From NCBI RefSeq assembly GCF_963678635.1, contig NC_087071.1, positions 42,484,153 to 42,548,152 on the forward strand: a DNA stretch of 64,000 nt, read 5' to 3'. Shown in pieces: positions 30,141 through 43,865 of this stretch. Positions within the stretch are counted from its first letter, which is position 1, and every line of letters starts with the position of its first letter. This DNA comes from Symsagittifera roscoffensis. Taxonomy: Eukaryota > Xenacoelomorpha > Acoela > Convolutidae. The notes under the pieces are model-generated. The model was not told where the DNA came from, searched no databases, and was given only the letters and a program-made list of their open reading frames with translations. Made by a program: the position numbers and the translations under genes.

Positions 30141-30268
30141 TAATGTTGTACTTCATTTTTATCCTCTCTTCCTTTTGGGCTTGGACCAGCTGCAGAGAAC
30201 AGCAACCAAGGTCACAAATGCCTCATCAAACAACGCCCGAATATTGAAAGCCTGAATCCCCCGATCAA

Positions 30269-30661
30269 TTTGAAGCAAGATTTGAGCGGTTTGAGCGGTT
30301 TTTTTAGACAATTACGCTCAAAATCTTGCTTCAAAATGAGCGGTTTGAGCGGTTTTTGAACGGTTTATCTAAAAAAACCACTCAAAAACCGCGCAAGATT
30401 TGAGCGGTTTTTGAGCGGTTTTTTCAGATAAACCGCTCAAAACCGTTCAAATCTTGCTCGATTTTTGAGCAGTTTTTTTAGATAAACCGTTCAAAAACCG
30501 CTCAAATCGCTCATTTTGAAGCAAGATTTTGAGCGTAATTGTCTAAAAAAACCACTCAAACCGCTCAAATCATGCGCGGTTTTTGAGCGATTTTTTTTCT
30601 AGATAAACCGTTCAAAAACCGCTCAAACCGCTCATTTTGAAGCAAGATTTGAAGCAAGATT
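30269..30661. repeat. Foldback element of GAGCGGTTT modules
   Basis: This is a long inverted repeat centred near 30427. The outer arms 30279-30346 and about 30508-30575 are almost exact reverse complements (both contain TAGACAATTACGCTCAAAAT or its complement). The inner arms are built from TTTGAGCGGTTTTTGAGCGG and its complement. A further partial repeat (30576-30661) follows, ending in a doubled GAAGCAAGATT. There are no ORFs. It marks the 5' truncation of the decayed pol copy that follows. Confidence 0.85.
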
Positions 30662-32640
30662 ACCACAACCACGAAACTGATCAAATTCTATTTGCACAAA
30701 AATCATATCCGAACCATAGAAATTTTAGATTTCAACTAATTCTAATGAGACTCCAAAACTTACATTTAGTCTGGAGTGCAGGAAAAAATCTTGCAATACC
30801 AGACAAACTCAGTCGAACTACACCACCTGAGTTGATAACAAGAAAAACGATGGTAGAAATACAGCAAACCATGATATTTTTCCTTGCAGAAGACGAAACA
30901 TTACCACGCTAAGAATGTAAAGATTCAGTAAAAACTGACTTTGATAAGGCACAAATAAACAATTCACAGCATTTTCCACTGTTAATAGATTGCCAAATTA
31001 ATCATTACGATTTAGACTTGTTAAGAAACTCTACACTTAAACCGATACCATATTCATCATGGATCAAGAACAATACACAACAAAAACCACTCGAGCAAAA
31101 AAAAAAGTATAGGACAGACCTATTTCCCTTACTAGAAAAAGAAAACCTAATTGATAATACAAACTTATCGGGTCCCCCAGCTTTAGACTCAAAAAACACA
31201 AAAAAACAAGTTTTTAATCTACAGGACCCTCTCAAAAACAGAAACTTAAAAAAATTAAAAATTTTCTACCAGCCATAGAAAAAATGAAACTGCTACTACT
31301 ACAGAAAAATCAAAACCTTGACCCAGTCATTAGACAATTTAAGTCTTGGCACAAATGAAAAACAAAACCCGTAAAGGCAGATATCACAATTCTAGGAAAC
31401 AAAACACTTCTTAGATACTTCAGAAAAATTAATAACACATCCATAAATGAAAACACCAAATATTTTGGAATACCAAACATCTGAATTGAAAGTAGGCTGT
31501 CTACCATTAAGTATGATACTCCTAGTATTTCACATTTCACACTCCTTAATCACAAAAGGACATTCAGGATCGGAAAAAAAACATATTCAAGTTTTATACA
31601 ATTTTTTTTCCAAATGCACCATATTGGATTAAAACATTTTGTAACGATAGCATAAGATGCCAATGAAGTAAACCATACCCACATCAGAAACAAATTGCAG
31701 GAGAACAAGACTTTAAAGGACAAAGTTTATATTTCAATCACAGAATCTCATTGGATACGAAAGGACCGCTATCACCCATCTGAGAAGAAAACTCATGTAT
31801 AACGGTTAGAGTTGATGCATTTACACACTCACCCCTTTACCTCATTGTAATGCTTATTTCGCATATACAACACTCTATAAACGCTGGATAGCAAAACTTG
31901 GGTTACCAGAAATCCTTGTCACAGATAATGGCACTGAATTCAAATATAAAGAAACCATCACATTATGCCATCCTTATAACATTAAACATAAACCCCGAAC
32001 GTCTCGTGCTCCATGGATTAAAGGTTTAGTCGAAGGTTACCTCAGAGTATCATATACGAAAATGATACAAAATATACTGAATGGTCATCAGACGTGAATT
32101 TGTTTTTCCCAGCATATAACTCACAGATAGCAACAACTCTAGGATAATCACTTTGTGACTTGGTTTTCATTCATAAACCACGGAAACCAATAGTGTTCAC
32201 AGAAAAATCCTCAAAAATGCACAAAGTCATTGCCAACCTTCTGAAGAATCAATTTGTTATAATTTACCGTTACAAACACAGGATGAACATCATTTTCATC
32301 ACCCGCAAATCTTAAAAGTAGCCTCCGGCACACATACGGAATGGATTTTAAAAGAGATAAAAAATACAATAAAATTTATCAAAAAATAGCAAAAAAATTT
32401 TACAAAGACAATATATTCAATCACAAATTAATACACGTTACACCAGCAACAAGTTCTAAAATTGGAACATATGTCTTAACACCGAATTTTGTAAAACAAA
32501 AAAGTTTATCTAAAAATAACAACCATACCGAAAAGGACCATTTAAGATTATCGACAAACCTACTGATGTAACATAAAACTTTAACTCAATTAAAAAGGAA
32601 ATAGTTCAACACAGAAACAATCTTTTACCATGTTACCGAA
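30662..32640 (+). pseudogene. Decayed RNase H end and integrase, segment 1
   Basis: The frame at 30637-30912 matches the RNase H end of the right element (YPNHRNFRFQLILM, then HLVWSAGKNLAIPDKLSR). Later fragments match the linker (31018-31278), the integrase core near 31740-32030 (ILVTDNG equivalent near 31910) and the C-terminal part (32341-32571). Many stops and frameshifts interrupt it. The beginning is cut by the foldback element. Confidence 0.85.
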
Positions 32641-33890
32641 GATTGTCCACGACTCAAGATTGTTACCGACAACTCAGATGATAATCATCGACACAATCAA
32701 GTTTTATTTTGTTCAACACATTTATTAGAATCAAAAAATAAAGAAGTTAAAATTACCCAAGTAAAATATCAACAAATCAGCAATAAACAAATACCGCAAA
32801 AACAAAGGAAAAATCGAAATTTAGAAGAAAAAAAGTTTACCACAAGAAACAAAATGAAAATCTCAACAACGACAATCATCACGATTCCGAAGCCAGCCAC
32901 GGAAAGATTATGAAACTTTCATCCCACATTTTCAAAAATTAACGAAAGTTGAATTTCAGAAACCTTTACCATTTATTTAATCATTTTAAACATTTTAAAT
33001 ATGGTAAATTTTGCTTCTTTTTTACATAGTTTATGTGAACACTCTTAAAAAACTAAAAAACTTAAATATCACCCCATACTGACACCATTTCCTTAGCCGA
33101 CACATTGTTCACTTCAAACACATATGAAACTATAACCTAAAGACCTCCAGGTCAAAAATAAGCAACACACTTATATTTGACAACTAAAATGAAAAAAATC
33201 CAAACAACAGTATTGTCTCAATTTACACTCCACATTTCCCTCAAAAAGATATCAAAAAAGCCTAAAGAAAAAATATGACATGATCATTTATCCTAAAGAA
33301 GATAAAACTCCTCAATACCCCCATTCATCCAATAAGTGAAAACAAATCTAGGAAGCTCATTTCTAGACCTTCACACTTGCCCTCACCAGGAATTGCCAAT
33401 GTCCAACTCACTTGTCAAAAATCAAAAAACAAACCAACCACACTCAATTTTTGATTCGGAAAAAAAAACATTTCGATTGAACGAATCATTTCTCCATAGC
33501 TCCTCTCTCAAACTGTTCGACTTCTCAAGACAAAAATTTCAAAACTTTTCAATTTTCACAATCTTTTTTCAACTCAGTAATTTTTTTTTATCGTAGACAC
33601 CCTTGAAATATTCCTCCTCCTCATAATTGTTTGCAGTTTGTCGTAGTTTTTCTTTCCCTCACAAAAGCCTACCTCAATTTCTCAAAAATCCTTGACCACC
33701 TACTCAGGTACGATATTTCAACAACTATCTAAATGTTAAGACATCCTTCTTCTTTTAGTAAATTTGGTCACTTTTCTAGTTGCCCTAATTTTGACAATAT
33801 GTGAATGTATAAAAAAAATGTAATAATTACATTTGCACTAGCAAAAATTCTTTTAATCATTTTCATAGAAAAATTTCATAACAATTCTAC
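32641..33890 (+). other. Decayed pol-env intergenic region, segment 1
   Basis: This corresponds to about 60960-62290 of the right element. It includes a pol tail remnant, an AT-rich spacer and, at about 33733-33890, a broken copy of the small membrane ORF (its second half still reads like IITFALAKILLIIFIE). No intact frame is present. The segment ends at a junction where sequence jumps back to the RT-RNase H boundary. Confidence 0.7.
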
Positions 33891-36240
33891 TCAAGATCTT
33901 TTTTTAATATGCTCATACAACAAAATAATTTTGACTGGACGACAGAACACTAAAAACGATTTGAAGAAATGAAATCCCTCACTGAACAAATATCAAATAC
34001 GACCCTAGATTCAGATGAACCATTTTATGCCATGTGCGACGCCTCAAATTTTGGCATTAGCGCAGCCTTTCTACAATCACACAAAGAAACAAACAAAATG
34101 AATAATATCTCAGCAAATTCAAGACTATTCACACAAGCCGATCTTAGACTTTCCAACCTTATGAGGAAATGTACAGATAAAAATATACTCTCACAGAATA
34201 TGAGCTTTTATTACTTGGATGAAAACATCGAACAGTTCTATTTACAGATCATAAACCTATGATTTTCCTATTTACGCAAAAAACAAATCCTAACCATAGA
34301 GTTTATAGATTTCAACTAATTCTAATGAAAATCCCAAACTTACATATAGTCTTGAATGCAGGGAAAAATCTTGCAACACCAGATTAACTCAGTCAAAATA
34401 CACCGCCTGAATTGATAACAGGAAAAGCGACGGTAGAAATACCGCAAAATATATAATTTTTCCTTGCAAAAGACAAAACATCACCACGATAAGAATGTAA
34501 AGATCCAGTAAAAACTGACTTTGATAAGGCACAAATAAACAATTCACAGCATTTTCCACTATTACTAGATTGCTAATTTAATCATTACGAATTAGACTTG
34601 TTAAGAAACTCTACATTTAAACCGATACCATATTCATCATGGATCAAGAACAATACACAACAAAAACCACTTGAGCAAAAAAAGTATAGGACAGGGCTGT
34701 TTCCTTTAGTAGTAAAAGAAAAATTAACTGATCAAACAAACTTATCTGTTCCCCCAGCTTTTGACTCAAATTACACAAAAAATCAGGTTTTTAATCTACA
34801 GGACCCTCTAGATAATATACCTCTCTCAAAAACCGGAATTTATATAATTTTCTAACAGCCACAGAAAAAATGACACTGGAACTGCTACAGATATATCAGA
34901 AACTTGAACCAGTCAGAGAAAAATTTAAATCTTGGCAAAAAAATAAAAGAAAACACTTAAAGGCAGATATCACAATTCTAGGAAACAAAACACCTAGATA
35001 CTTAAGAAAATTTAATAACACATCCATAAATGAAAACAACAATATTTTGGAAAAAGAAACATCTGAATTAAACGTACCCTGTCTACCACTAATTATGATA
35101 CTCCTAGCATTTCACATTTCACAACCCTTAACCACAAAAGGACATGCAGAATCAGAAAAAAACATATTCAAATTTTATACAAAATTTTTACTTTCCAAAT
35201 GCATCAATTTGGAATTTTTTTTATGTAACAGTTGCATAACATGCCAATTAGAAAAACCATAACCCCTATCAGAAACAAATAGCAGAAGTACAAGACTTTA
35301 GAGTACAAAGTTTATATTTCAACCACAAAATCTTATTTGATACAAAAGGACCGTTATCACCTACCTCAGAAGGAAACTCATGTATAACGGTTATAGTTGG
35401 TACATTTACACACTCGCCCCTGTAACTCATTGTAATGCTTATTACGCATATACAACACTCTACAAACACTGGATAGCAAAATATGGATTACCAGAAATCC
35501 TTGTCACAGATAATGGCACTGAATTCATAAATAAAGAAATCATCACATTATCCCAACTTTATAGCATTAAACATAAATCCTAAACGTCTCGTGCCCCATG
35601 AACCGTTCACTACAAAAGTACCTCAGATGTATTATAAACGAAAACGATACAAAATATGCTGAATGGTCAACAGACGTGTATTTATTTCCCCTAGCTTATA
35701 ACTCACATATAACAACAACTCTAAGGTTATCACCTTATGATTTGTTTTTCAATCAAAAACCACGGAAATCAATTTTTTTCACAACAAATTCCTCAAAAAA
35801 AGCACAAGGTCATTGGCAACCTTCTAAAGAGTCAATTTGTTATAATTTATTGTTCCATACGCACGATGAAGATCATTTTCATTACCTGCAAATCCTAAAA
35901 GTATCCTACGGCACACATACCACATACGGAATGGGTTTTAAATAGAGATAAACAACACTATGAAATTTATCGAAAAAAGAGCAAAAAAACTATTACAAAG
36001 ACAAAATATTTAACCTAAATTTAATTCACGTTTCACACCAGCTACAAACTTGAAAATTGGAACATATGTCCTCATACCAAATTTTGTAAAAAAAAAAGGA
36101 ATGCCTGAAAAATTACAATCAATCCGAAAAGGACCAATTCAAATTATCGACAAGCCCACTGATGTAACATATAAACTTATTGACTGAAAAAAAAAGAAAA
36201 TAGTTCAACACAGAAACAATCTTTTACCATATTACCCAAA
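33891..36240 (+). pseudogene. Decayed RNase H and integrase, segment 2
   Basis: It starts at the RT-RNase H boundary. The RNase H fragment 33969-34262 shows MCDASNFGISAAFLQSH. The integrase is spread over frames 34598-34855, 34870-35262 (zinc-binding CNSCITCQLEKP), 35380-35583 (ILVTDNGTEFINKE, second catalytic Asp present) and 35598-35945. The GLVEG segment carrying the catalytic Glu appears deleted between the last two frames. Stops and shifts prevent function. It is somewhat better preserved than segment 1. Confidence 0.87.
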
Positions 36241-37560
36241 AAAACACGCTCTTCCCGAAGTAAAACAGTTATACTCCTTTTTAGGACTCAAGGTTGTCCA
36301 TGACAACTCAAATGATAATCATCAACAAAATCAACTTATAAATTGATCAACACAATTATTAGAATCAAAAAACAAAGAAGTTAAGTTACCCAACCAAAAT
36401 CACAACAAATCAGCAATTACCAAATACCTCAAAAACAAAGGAAAAATTGAAAACTAAAAGAAAACATTTTACCACAGGAAACAAAATGAAAATCTCAACA
36501 ACGACAATCATCACGACTCCGAAATCAACCACGGAAAGAATACAAAGTTTTCATCCCACAGTTTAAAAAATTAAAGAAAATTGAATTTCAGAAGCCTTTC
36601 CCAAATAATTAATCATTTTAAGCATTTTAAGTGTGGTAAATTTTTCCTCTTTTTACATAGTTCATGTGAACACTCTTAAATAACTAGTTCAATTTCAGCC
36701 AATCAGAATCTACTTAAACATCACCCCATGCTTACACCACTTTCTTAGCCGACACAATGCTCCCTTCAAACACCAATGAAACTATAACTTAAAGACTTCC
36801 AGGACAGAAAAAGCAACACGCTAGATTTTGACAACTAAATTGAACAAAACTCAAACAATAATATTGTCTCAACTTACACTCCACATTTCCCCCAAGAAAA
36901 AATATTAAGTAAGCCAAAAGAAAAAATACGACTTGATCATTTAGCCTAAAGTAGATATAAATCCTGAATACCCTTATTCATCGAATAAGTAAAAACAAAA
37001 CTAGTAAGCTCATTCCTAGACCTTCAGACTTGCCTTCACCAGGAATTGCCAATATCCAACCCAATTGTCAAAAATCAATAGACAACCCGACTACACTCAA
37101 TTTTTGATTCGGAAAATAAAAAAAATAATTCGATTTAACGGATCATTTCTCAAATGCTTCTCTCTCAAACAGTTCGACTTCTCAAGACATCAATTTCAAA
37201 TTGTTTTCTTTTTTTCACAATCTCTTCTCATCTCAGTAATTTTTGTATTGTAGACACCTTTGAAAAATTCCTCCTCCTCATATTTTTTTGCAGTTTTTTC
37301 ATATTTTTTTATTCCCTCACAAAAGCCTACCTAAATTTCTCAAAATCCTTGACCACCTTCTCAGAAACGATATTTCAGCAACTATCTAATTGTTAAGACT
37401 TTTAATTAACAAGGAAGACATCATTCTTTTTTTAGTAATTTTGTCACTTTTCTAGTTTCCCTAATTTTGACAATATGTGAGTGTTTAAAAAAAGCAATAA
37501 TCATATTTGCACTAGCAACCATCCTCTTAATCATTTTCATAGAGGAATATTATAAACAAC
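36241..37560 (+). other. Decayed pol-env intergenic region, segment 2
   Basis: This is the same region as 32641-33890 and 60960-62290. A remnant of the small membrane ORF lies at about 37391-37560, broken by an insertion of about 13 bases (near TTTTAATTAACAAG) and substitutions. The sequence then joins the env-bearing unit directly. Confidence 0.7.
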
Positions 37561-37604
37561 TTAGAGTTTCTTCATAAGAAAAAATTAATTCAAACATTTC
37601 AAAA

Positions 37605-38770
37605 ATGCTAATCAACAACCAACACAATAATCTCCACCAACTACGAGATCCAAGGAACTTCTGACAACACCATCGTCTATTCAAATGAATCAACCCCAAT
37701 CATCAACACGCAATTCATTTCAAGAAAGTCTCTATACATTTGAAGAAAGACACGCGTTACTATCAGAATCTTTGAAACCCGTAGTTCGCCATGCTCGTCA
37801 AAGCGAACCGCAATACCAACCAACATACAAAATCTTTCCTTCTCTCCAACAAGAACTTATTAGAACAAGACATCCTAGTAAAAATCAAAATCAAACATCT
37901 ACAATAGATAGAAAAATACTCCCTCCCAGACAAAATGGAACTTTTGCAACACCCAGAGTTCATTCTAATATACCCTCATTACCATCCCCAAATCCTCTAG
38001 ATCTTTACATTAACACAATTCAAAATACCCCCCACCATTAAAATTAATTTCACAACAAAATAGTCCAAACGTACCATCGGATTGATTAGGATCAACCCCC
38101 ATCTGAACAAGTTCGTGAAAATCTCCTCAACCCCTTAACTTCAACACAACGTCTCCCACGTTGAATGACACAAGCTTTCACTCGAGGTCAGCCAATTTAG
38201 TAAATGACCCTATAGATATCTCATCCGATACATCTTTGTCACTACCAGAAACTTTATCACTAATTTTAGGCCCTTCAACATTAAGTCAAACTCAAACAAC
38301 AACATTTCCCTAAAATTTCCTTACAAATTTAGATGATAGATATAGAGAAATCTTAACCAACAATGTACTTCTACGATTAGATTGGAATACTTTCGTAGCA
38401 ACCCCTCCCTTATTTGGTCAACATCTTGATAGCAAAAGGTTGCATAATTGGGCACCCAACAGATTACAAAACCGACACGATTTTCACAAAGACATCCAAG
38501 AACACAATATACAGATCCTCACACAAGACAATTTATCACTTAAACTTGAAAGAGCAGTTAAAATAAATAATTTAGTCCATTAGCCCTAGCTCCACAAAGT
38601 ATAGCAGCTCAATCGTTACGTCCCCCATAAATCACAACCGAACTTATCTATAAATAAAGTAGATATACAAAAAAGACACTTGGATACAAAACATTCTATA
38701 ACCCATACTCGGGACTATCCTACACATGTATCTTTCAAGAGTTTTATTTCCTAAAAACCCTTTCTCCCCT
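37605..38770 (+). pseudogene. Pre-env ORF X, copy in unit 1 (broken)
   Basis: The best fragment, 37685-38041 (118 codons), is Ser/Gln/Asn/Pro-rich with STRNSFQESLYTFEERHALL near its start. Downstream, broken frames to about 38770 contain LDWNTFVATPPLFGQH and a helical Gln/Asn/Arg-rich stretch. The same order is found at 62307-63453 in the right element. I do not recognise a known family. It sits between the small membrane ORF and the env-like ORF, so it may be the N-terminal part of an envelope precursor or a separate accessory protein. Several in-frame stops break it. Confidence 0.6.
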
Positions 38771-38814
38771 TGATCTTTTAGTACCAACATCCCATAAAAA
38801 TCCCTCCCCTTGAA

Positions 38815-41077
38815 CAGGACCACAAAATGTATTAGTCACACACTATGATTGCGAAGAAAACGAACAAAAAACACTACATAAAAACGCCATAAACCAAAAA
38901 ACTCAATGCGAATCAGAAACACAAGAAAAAGAAACAACAAATATAGCAGCGACACTTTATTCAAAAGCCCGAGCTACAACCTTAACAGGATATAAATTCG
39001 CAGCAAAATTGTTAGAGAAAAAATAACCTTGTTCCCAAGTCTCAAATGGAAACAAAAATGGACTCGATCACAAAATTTTCTATGAAAGCAACATTTTTTC
39101 AACATCAAAAGACTTTTACATCTTAACACCGACGAAAATAAAACAAACTCAAACGATTAAAAATAACCACAAACAAAGGCATAATTCGAAAACAGTTAAG
39201 TTTTCAAGTTTTTTCATACTCTGCACATCAAGCACAACTTGAAAGATACCAAGGTCATATGAAATTAGATGACAAATATCCATTCCACGGCGCACATGGA
39301 AGATTAAATTATGATGTCCATGTTACAAATTGGATACTACACATCAGAATAATTAACCCTTCTAACTGTAAAGCAGACACCAAAACTAAAGGTTATCAAA
39401 AAAATAATGTTTTTGATTGAAAATTTCTATTTGAAAAATCTCGGTTAACACAACATTTAAACGACGACACAATAATACAACGAGGGATACGCTTACCTTA
39501 CACCTGAAGACACATGTATCACATTTCAAATTTCAAGAATTCACCCAAGAATGATGAAATCTCATCAAAAGTATTTCATTGAATCAATTCCCTTTGAAAA
39601 AGTAAACCCTGATAAAATTCGATCAAACAGAAATCGTTATAAAAATATCAGTGGAATTGAAAATATATTAACATTTTTTCAAATCTATCCCGAAACAGAA
39701 CTCGCCTGCAAAAGTAAAACCCAATTGAGAAATTCTCGTCGAATACGAAAAAAGTTTTGCCACGAAAACAGAAAAATTAATAATTAACCCATCTCAAACG
39801 TACCACAGTTAATGTGACAAAAACTCATACATCCCAGTATATTTTTTAAAAATACAGGAATTATTGGTGGAACGTTTCGCCCACAAGATAAAGGCAGCAC
39901 ACGCTTACAAGTACTATCACTGATGAACAATAATTATTTTGGCGCAATCCACTATGATATCCACTTAGATATGAGATTGGATTACACAATAAGCAGAAAG
40001 TTTCAAGGAATATCATTATCAGAACTAGAAACACTCCATCACTTATGTGAACTATATCGAACACAATTTCTACAATATTTTGTGCTAGCAGTATTAAAAA
40101 TACTTTAAGCAGGATACTTTTTATCAGGCAATAGATCAAGTGTTATCGATTACGAAGGGAATAACTATGGTACTACACAAGTACTAAGAAAGTATCAATA
40201 TTATATATACTTTTGAAGACTAACAATGTTACAAAAGAATCCCTATAACCTACAAAAATAAAGTACATTTTGTCGATACATTTTCCAGACGAACATCTTT
40301 TTGGGATACATGTGGATGTGAAATAGTAACAATGTTGTACAGCTAAACCCAGATGAAGACAAATACTATCTACTCACCCGATACCCCACACTTATGCAAC
40401 CATTAAAGAAAATTTTCACTACAAAGTATCAGAGCTATTGCTCGTAACCCCAATATAGATGTACAATTAATAGGTATATATTCCAGATCCGATATACATC
40501 ATCACACTCGCACACTACACTTTCAAGAACTTCCTACAAGAATGGACACAATCCAAAGACAATCAATAGATCGAAATTTAAGAAAATTTTCCAAAACCGA
40601 AGGATTTTCAGACTTCTATGTTAAGACTTTACCGGATACTTTAAAGAAATAAAAAAAAAATACAAATATCTAAACGGTGAAAAAAAACCTGTTAAAATTT
40701 TTAGTTTTGTAAACCTAAAAAACCTACTTCTCGCTTTTCTAGGATGCCCTTATTACATCTTAGAAGGATTGACTATTTTACACACAATGTTTTTTTTTGG
40801 ATTTCTCATCTCATTTGTATAAAGAATCTATATCACATGCGCAAAAGATACACAAGTCAGCCAACAAGCTAGTGTAGCACGCATGTTGTTTGCAAGATTT
40901 TTTGGAATATTTTCAAACTTACTTATGAAATTTCTTTTTGACGCTCCAGTATGTGAATACAAAAAAAACTATCAAACACACCTAACAAATACGATACTTC
41001 ACAAGATAAGAGAAATACAACACCTACTGCACCACAATTACAAATTTTTCATAGTTATCATCCATTATCTTTGCTAA
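38815..41077 (+). pseudogene. Env-like glycoprotein remnant, unit 1
   Basis: The frames are discontinuous but collinear. At 38821-39025 the start reads like LVTHYDCEENEQ with further cysteines. Other fragments lie at 39551-39787 and about 39845-40135 (IIGGTFRPQDKG, then an LHHLCELYRTQFLQ helix and a GYFLSGNRSSVIDYEG block). A fragment near 40265 has HFVDTFSRRTSFWDT. A membrane-proximal or transmembrane part lies at about 40720-41077 (long hydrophobic stretches, then a basic cytoplasmic-like end). This motif set and order recall chuvirus-type glycoproteins (class III-like fusogens) rather than baculovirus F or retroviral Env with a furin site. More than five stops or shifts interrupt it, so it cannot encode a full protein. 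Confidence 0.6.
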
Positions 41078-42611
41078 CACGAAACTATAAAATTACAGCA
41101 ATAACAGAACACATCTCTCCCAGTCATGGATGACAAAATTATTTCCACCGCACTCAGAGACACCAAAATGATTCTTATTTCATTATGATTCTTATTTCAA
41201 TAAATTTGATCACTTTTCACTAACTTTTCTTTTTCTCACAGCAAAAGAACGTGACTTGCACTGCTCACACGAGATAATGTTACCCACTAAACTAACCCAA
41301 ACATACACCTATTATACGTTTATTCAACACCACTACATAAGTAAAACACCATCCTAAAACCCACAGCACAGATTCAATTTCAATAACTCCAAATACATAT
41401 TACCATTTTTTCTAAATTTCATTTATTGTGTACAAAAACTAACATACACTGCATCCTCCGTAACTTTGATCCCACAAGACAAATATATTTATTCTACCCA
41501 CCAACCAAATACTTTGATGATGAAGAATCCCCCCCCCCACTCATCATCCCCCACGAATATATACAGCCCATCGAAGTCCACATTCTAGAATACATTCACA
41601 ATACTAAGTACAATCAGTAGCTGTATAACATAATCCAATATATCCCATGAAATCTCCTTCAATAATGAAGAGTACAACATCATCCGAGCACTCAAAAGCT
41701 CCTATGGCCTCTCCTTCAGACTGCAAATGCCATCCACAAGCTTGCCAAACTCCTCAGATCAACAAACAAAACTCGCACTAATTTCGCATAGGGTTTTTTT
41801 CGCCGACGACAACTTTTTGTAAATATAATTAAATAAAACAACTAATGAATTGAAAGACATAGTAATCATTCTTTGTATATGTCTCACTTTTCTGTTTCAG
41901 ATTTCACCATTCTTTCATCTGAAACGAATAAAAACAAACAAAGATTGCAAACTCTTTTCTATAAACTTTTCAAAGTCAATTTAACAATCGCAGTATGTAA
42001 CTATTTTGAATTTTTCACTCGCCCATAAACCGTTTACTATTTCCACAATCTCACGGCTTGCCCACGAAGAATTGTTTAAATGATGAATTTCATGTTTTAG
42101 CTTTCGATGATAGCAACTCTAACTTGTTTTTACACGTTTCAAATTTTCCCCTATGCTGGTTGGAAGGATTTATAAAAGTAAGCTTAACCAACCAACGCAG
42201 CTTACGAACGCCACAAAACCACAATTTAATAGCATGACTAAGAAAGAAATTCTCACGGTACCCAAACCAGATTCAACCCAGGTTAGAACTGAATAAACAA
42301 TTTCTTTTAAAGCCACCTCAAGTTTTATTAAAACCAAACAAAACACAAAAACGTCGAAGACAAACCCAAAACAAATGACTCTACTTTTCAGAAAAAGATA
42401 CAATCAAAACAAAACAAAAAAGAAAAACACGAAACTTAAATGTTGCAAAAGGTTGAGCATATAAAGAGACTCTGCACAAAGAGACCATAAAAAGTTAATC
42501 CACTTCTGACCTAACCCACAAGAACGACGTCGCTCAAAGTACATGCCCACACCATGCACTACGGCACTACGATACTCTATTTTTGATCAGAGTGGCTTCA
42601 GATAACCGAAC
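41078..42611 (+). other. Sequence downstream of env in unit 1
   Basis: This is AT-rich untranslated sequence. It includes a C-homopolymer (CCCCCCCCCC-type run near 41530), a Pro/His-rich 64-codon frame (41426-41620) that overlaps the run, and a TATA-like TTATAAAAG near 42171. No convincing gene is present. The same sequence recurs at about 48163-49320. Confidence 0.6.
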
Positions 42612-42655
42612 TTAGAGTTTCTTCATAAGAAAAAATTAATTCAAACATTTCAAAA

Positions 42656-43821
42656 ATGCTAATCAACAACCAACACAATAATCTCCACCAACTACGAGAT
42701 CCAAGGAACTTCTGACAACACCATCGTCTATTCAAATGAATCAACCCCAATCATCAACACGCAATTCATTTCAAGAAAGTCTCTATACATTTGAAGAAAG
42801 ACACGCGTTACTATCAGAATCTTTGAAACCCGTAGTTCGCCATGCTCGTCAAAGCGAACCGCAATACCAACCAACATACAAAATCTTTCCTTCTCTCCAA
42901 CAAGAACTTATTAGAACAAGACATCCTAGTAAAAATCAAAATCAAACATCTACAATAGATAGAAAAATACTCCCTCCCAGACAAAATGGAACTTTTGCAA
43001 CACCCAGAGTTCATTCTAATATACCCTCATTGCCATCCCCAAATCCTCTAGATCTTTACATTAACACAATTCAAAATACCCCCCACCATTAAAATTAATT
43101 TCACAACAAAATAGTCCAAACGTACCATCGGATTGATTAGGATCAACCCCCATCTGAACAAGTTTGTGAAAATCTCCTCAACCCCTTAACTTCAACACAA
43201 CGTCTCCCACGTTGAATGACACAAGCTTTCACTCGAGGTCAGCCAATTTAGTAAATGACCCTATAGATATCTCATCCGATACATCTTTGTCACTACCAGA
43301 AACTTTATCACTAATTTTAGGCCCTTCAACATTAAGTCAAACTCAAACAACAACATTTCCCTAAAATTTCCTTACAAATTTAGATGATAGATATAGAGAA
43401 ATCTTAACCAACAATGTACTTCTACGATTAGATTGGAATACTTTCGTAGCAACCCCTCCCTTATTTGGTCAACATCTTGATAGCAAAAGGTTGCATAATT
43501 GGGCACCCAACAGATTACAAAACCGACACGATTTTCACAAAGACATCCAAGAACACAATATACAGATCCTCACACAAGACAATTTATCACTTAAACTTGA
43601 AAGAGCAGTTAAAATAAATAATTTAGTCCATTAGCCCTAGCTCCACAAAGTATAGCAGCTCAATCGTTACGTCCCCCATAAATCACAACCGAACTTATCT
43701 ATAAATAAAGTAGATATACAAAAAAGACACTTGGATACAAAACATTCTATAACCCATACTCGGGACTATCCTACACATGTATCTTTCAAGAGTTTTATTT
43801 CCTAAAAACCCTTTCTCCCCT
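42656..43821 (+). pseudogene. Pre-env ORF X, copy in unit 2 (broken)
   Basis: It has the same structure and the same disabling stops as 37605-38770; the 118-codon fragment is at 42736-43092 and encodes the same protein. The stops therefore predate the duplication. Confidence 0.6.
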
Positions 43822-43865
43822 TGATCTTTTAGTACCAACATCCCATAAAAATCCCTCCCCTTGAA

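Larger units (their letters stand above)
37561..42611 (+). repeat. Env-bearing tandem unit 1 (5051 bp)
   Basis: It repeats at 42612 with an offset of 5051 bases and very few differences. The junction has only AAC or AACT in common at the breakpoints, so the duplication looks like microhomology-mediated or replication-slippage duplication rather than LTR recombination. Confidence 0.95.
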
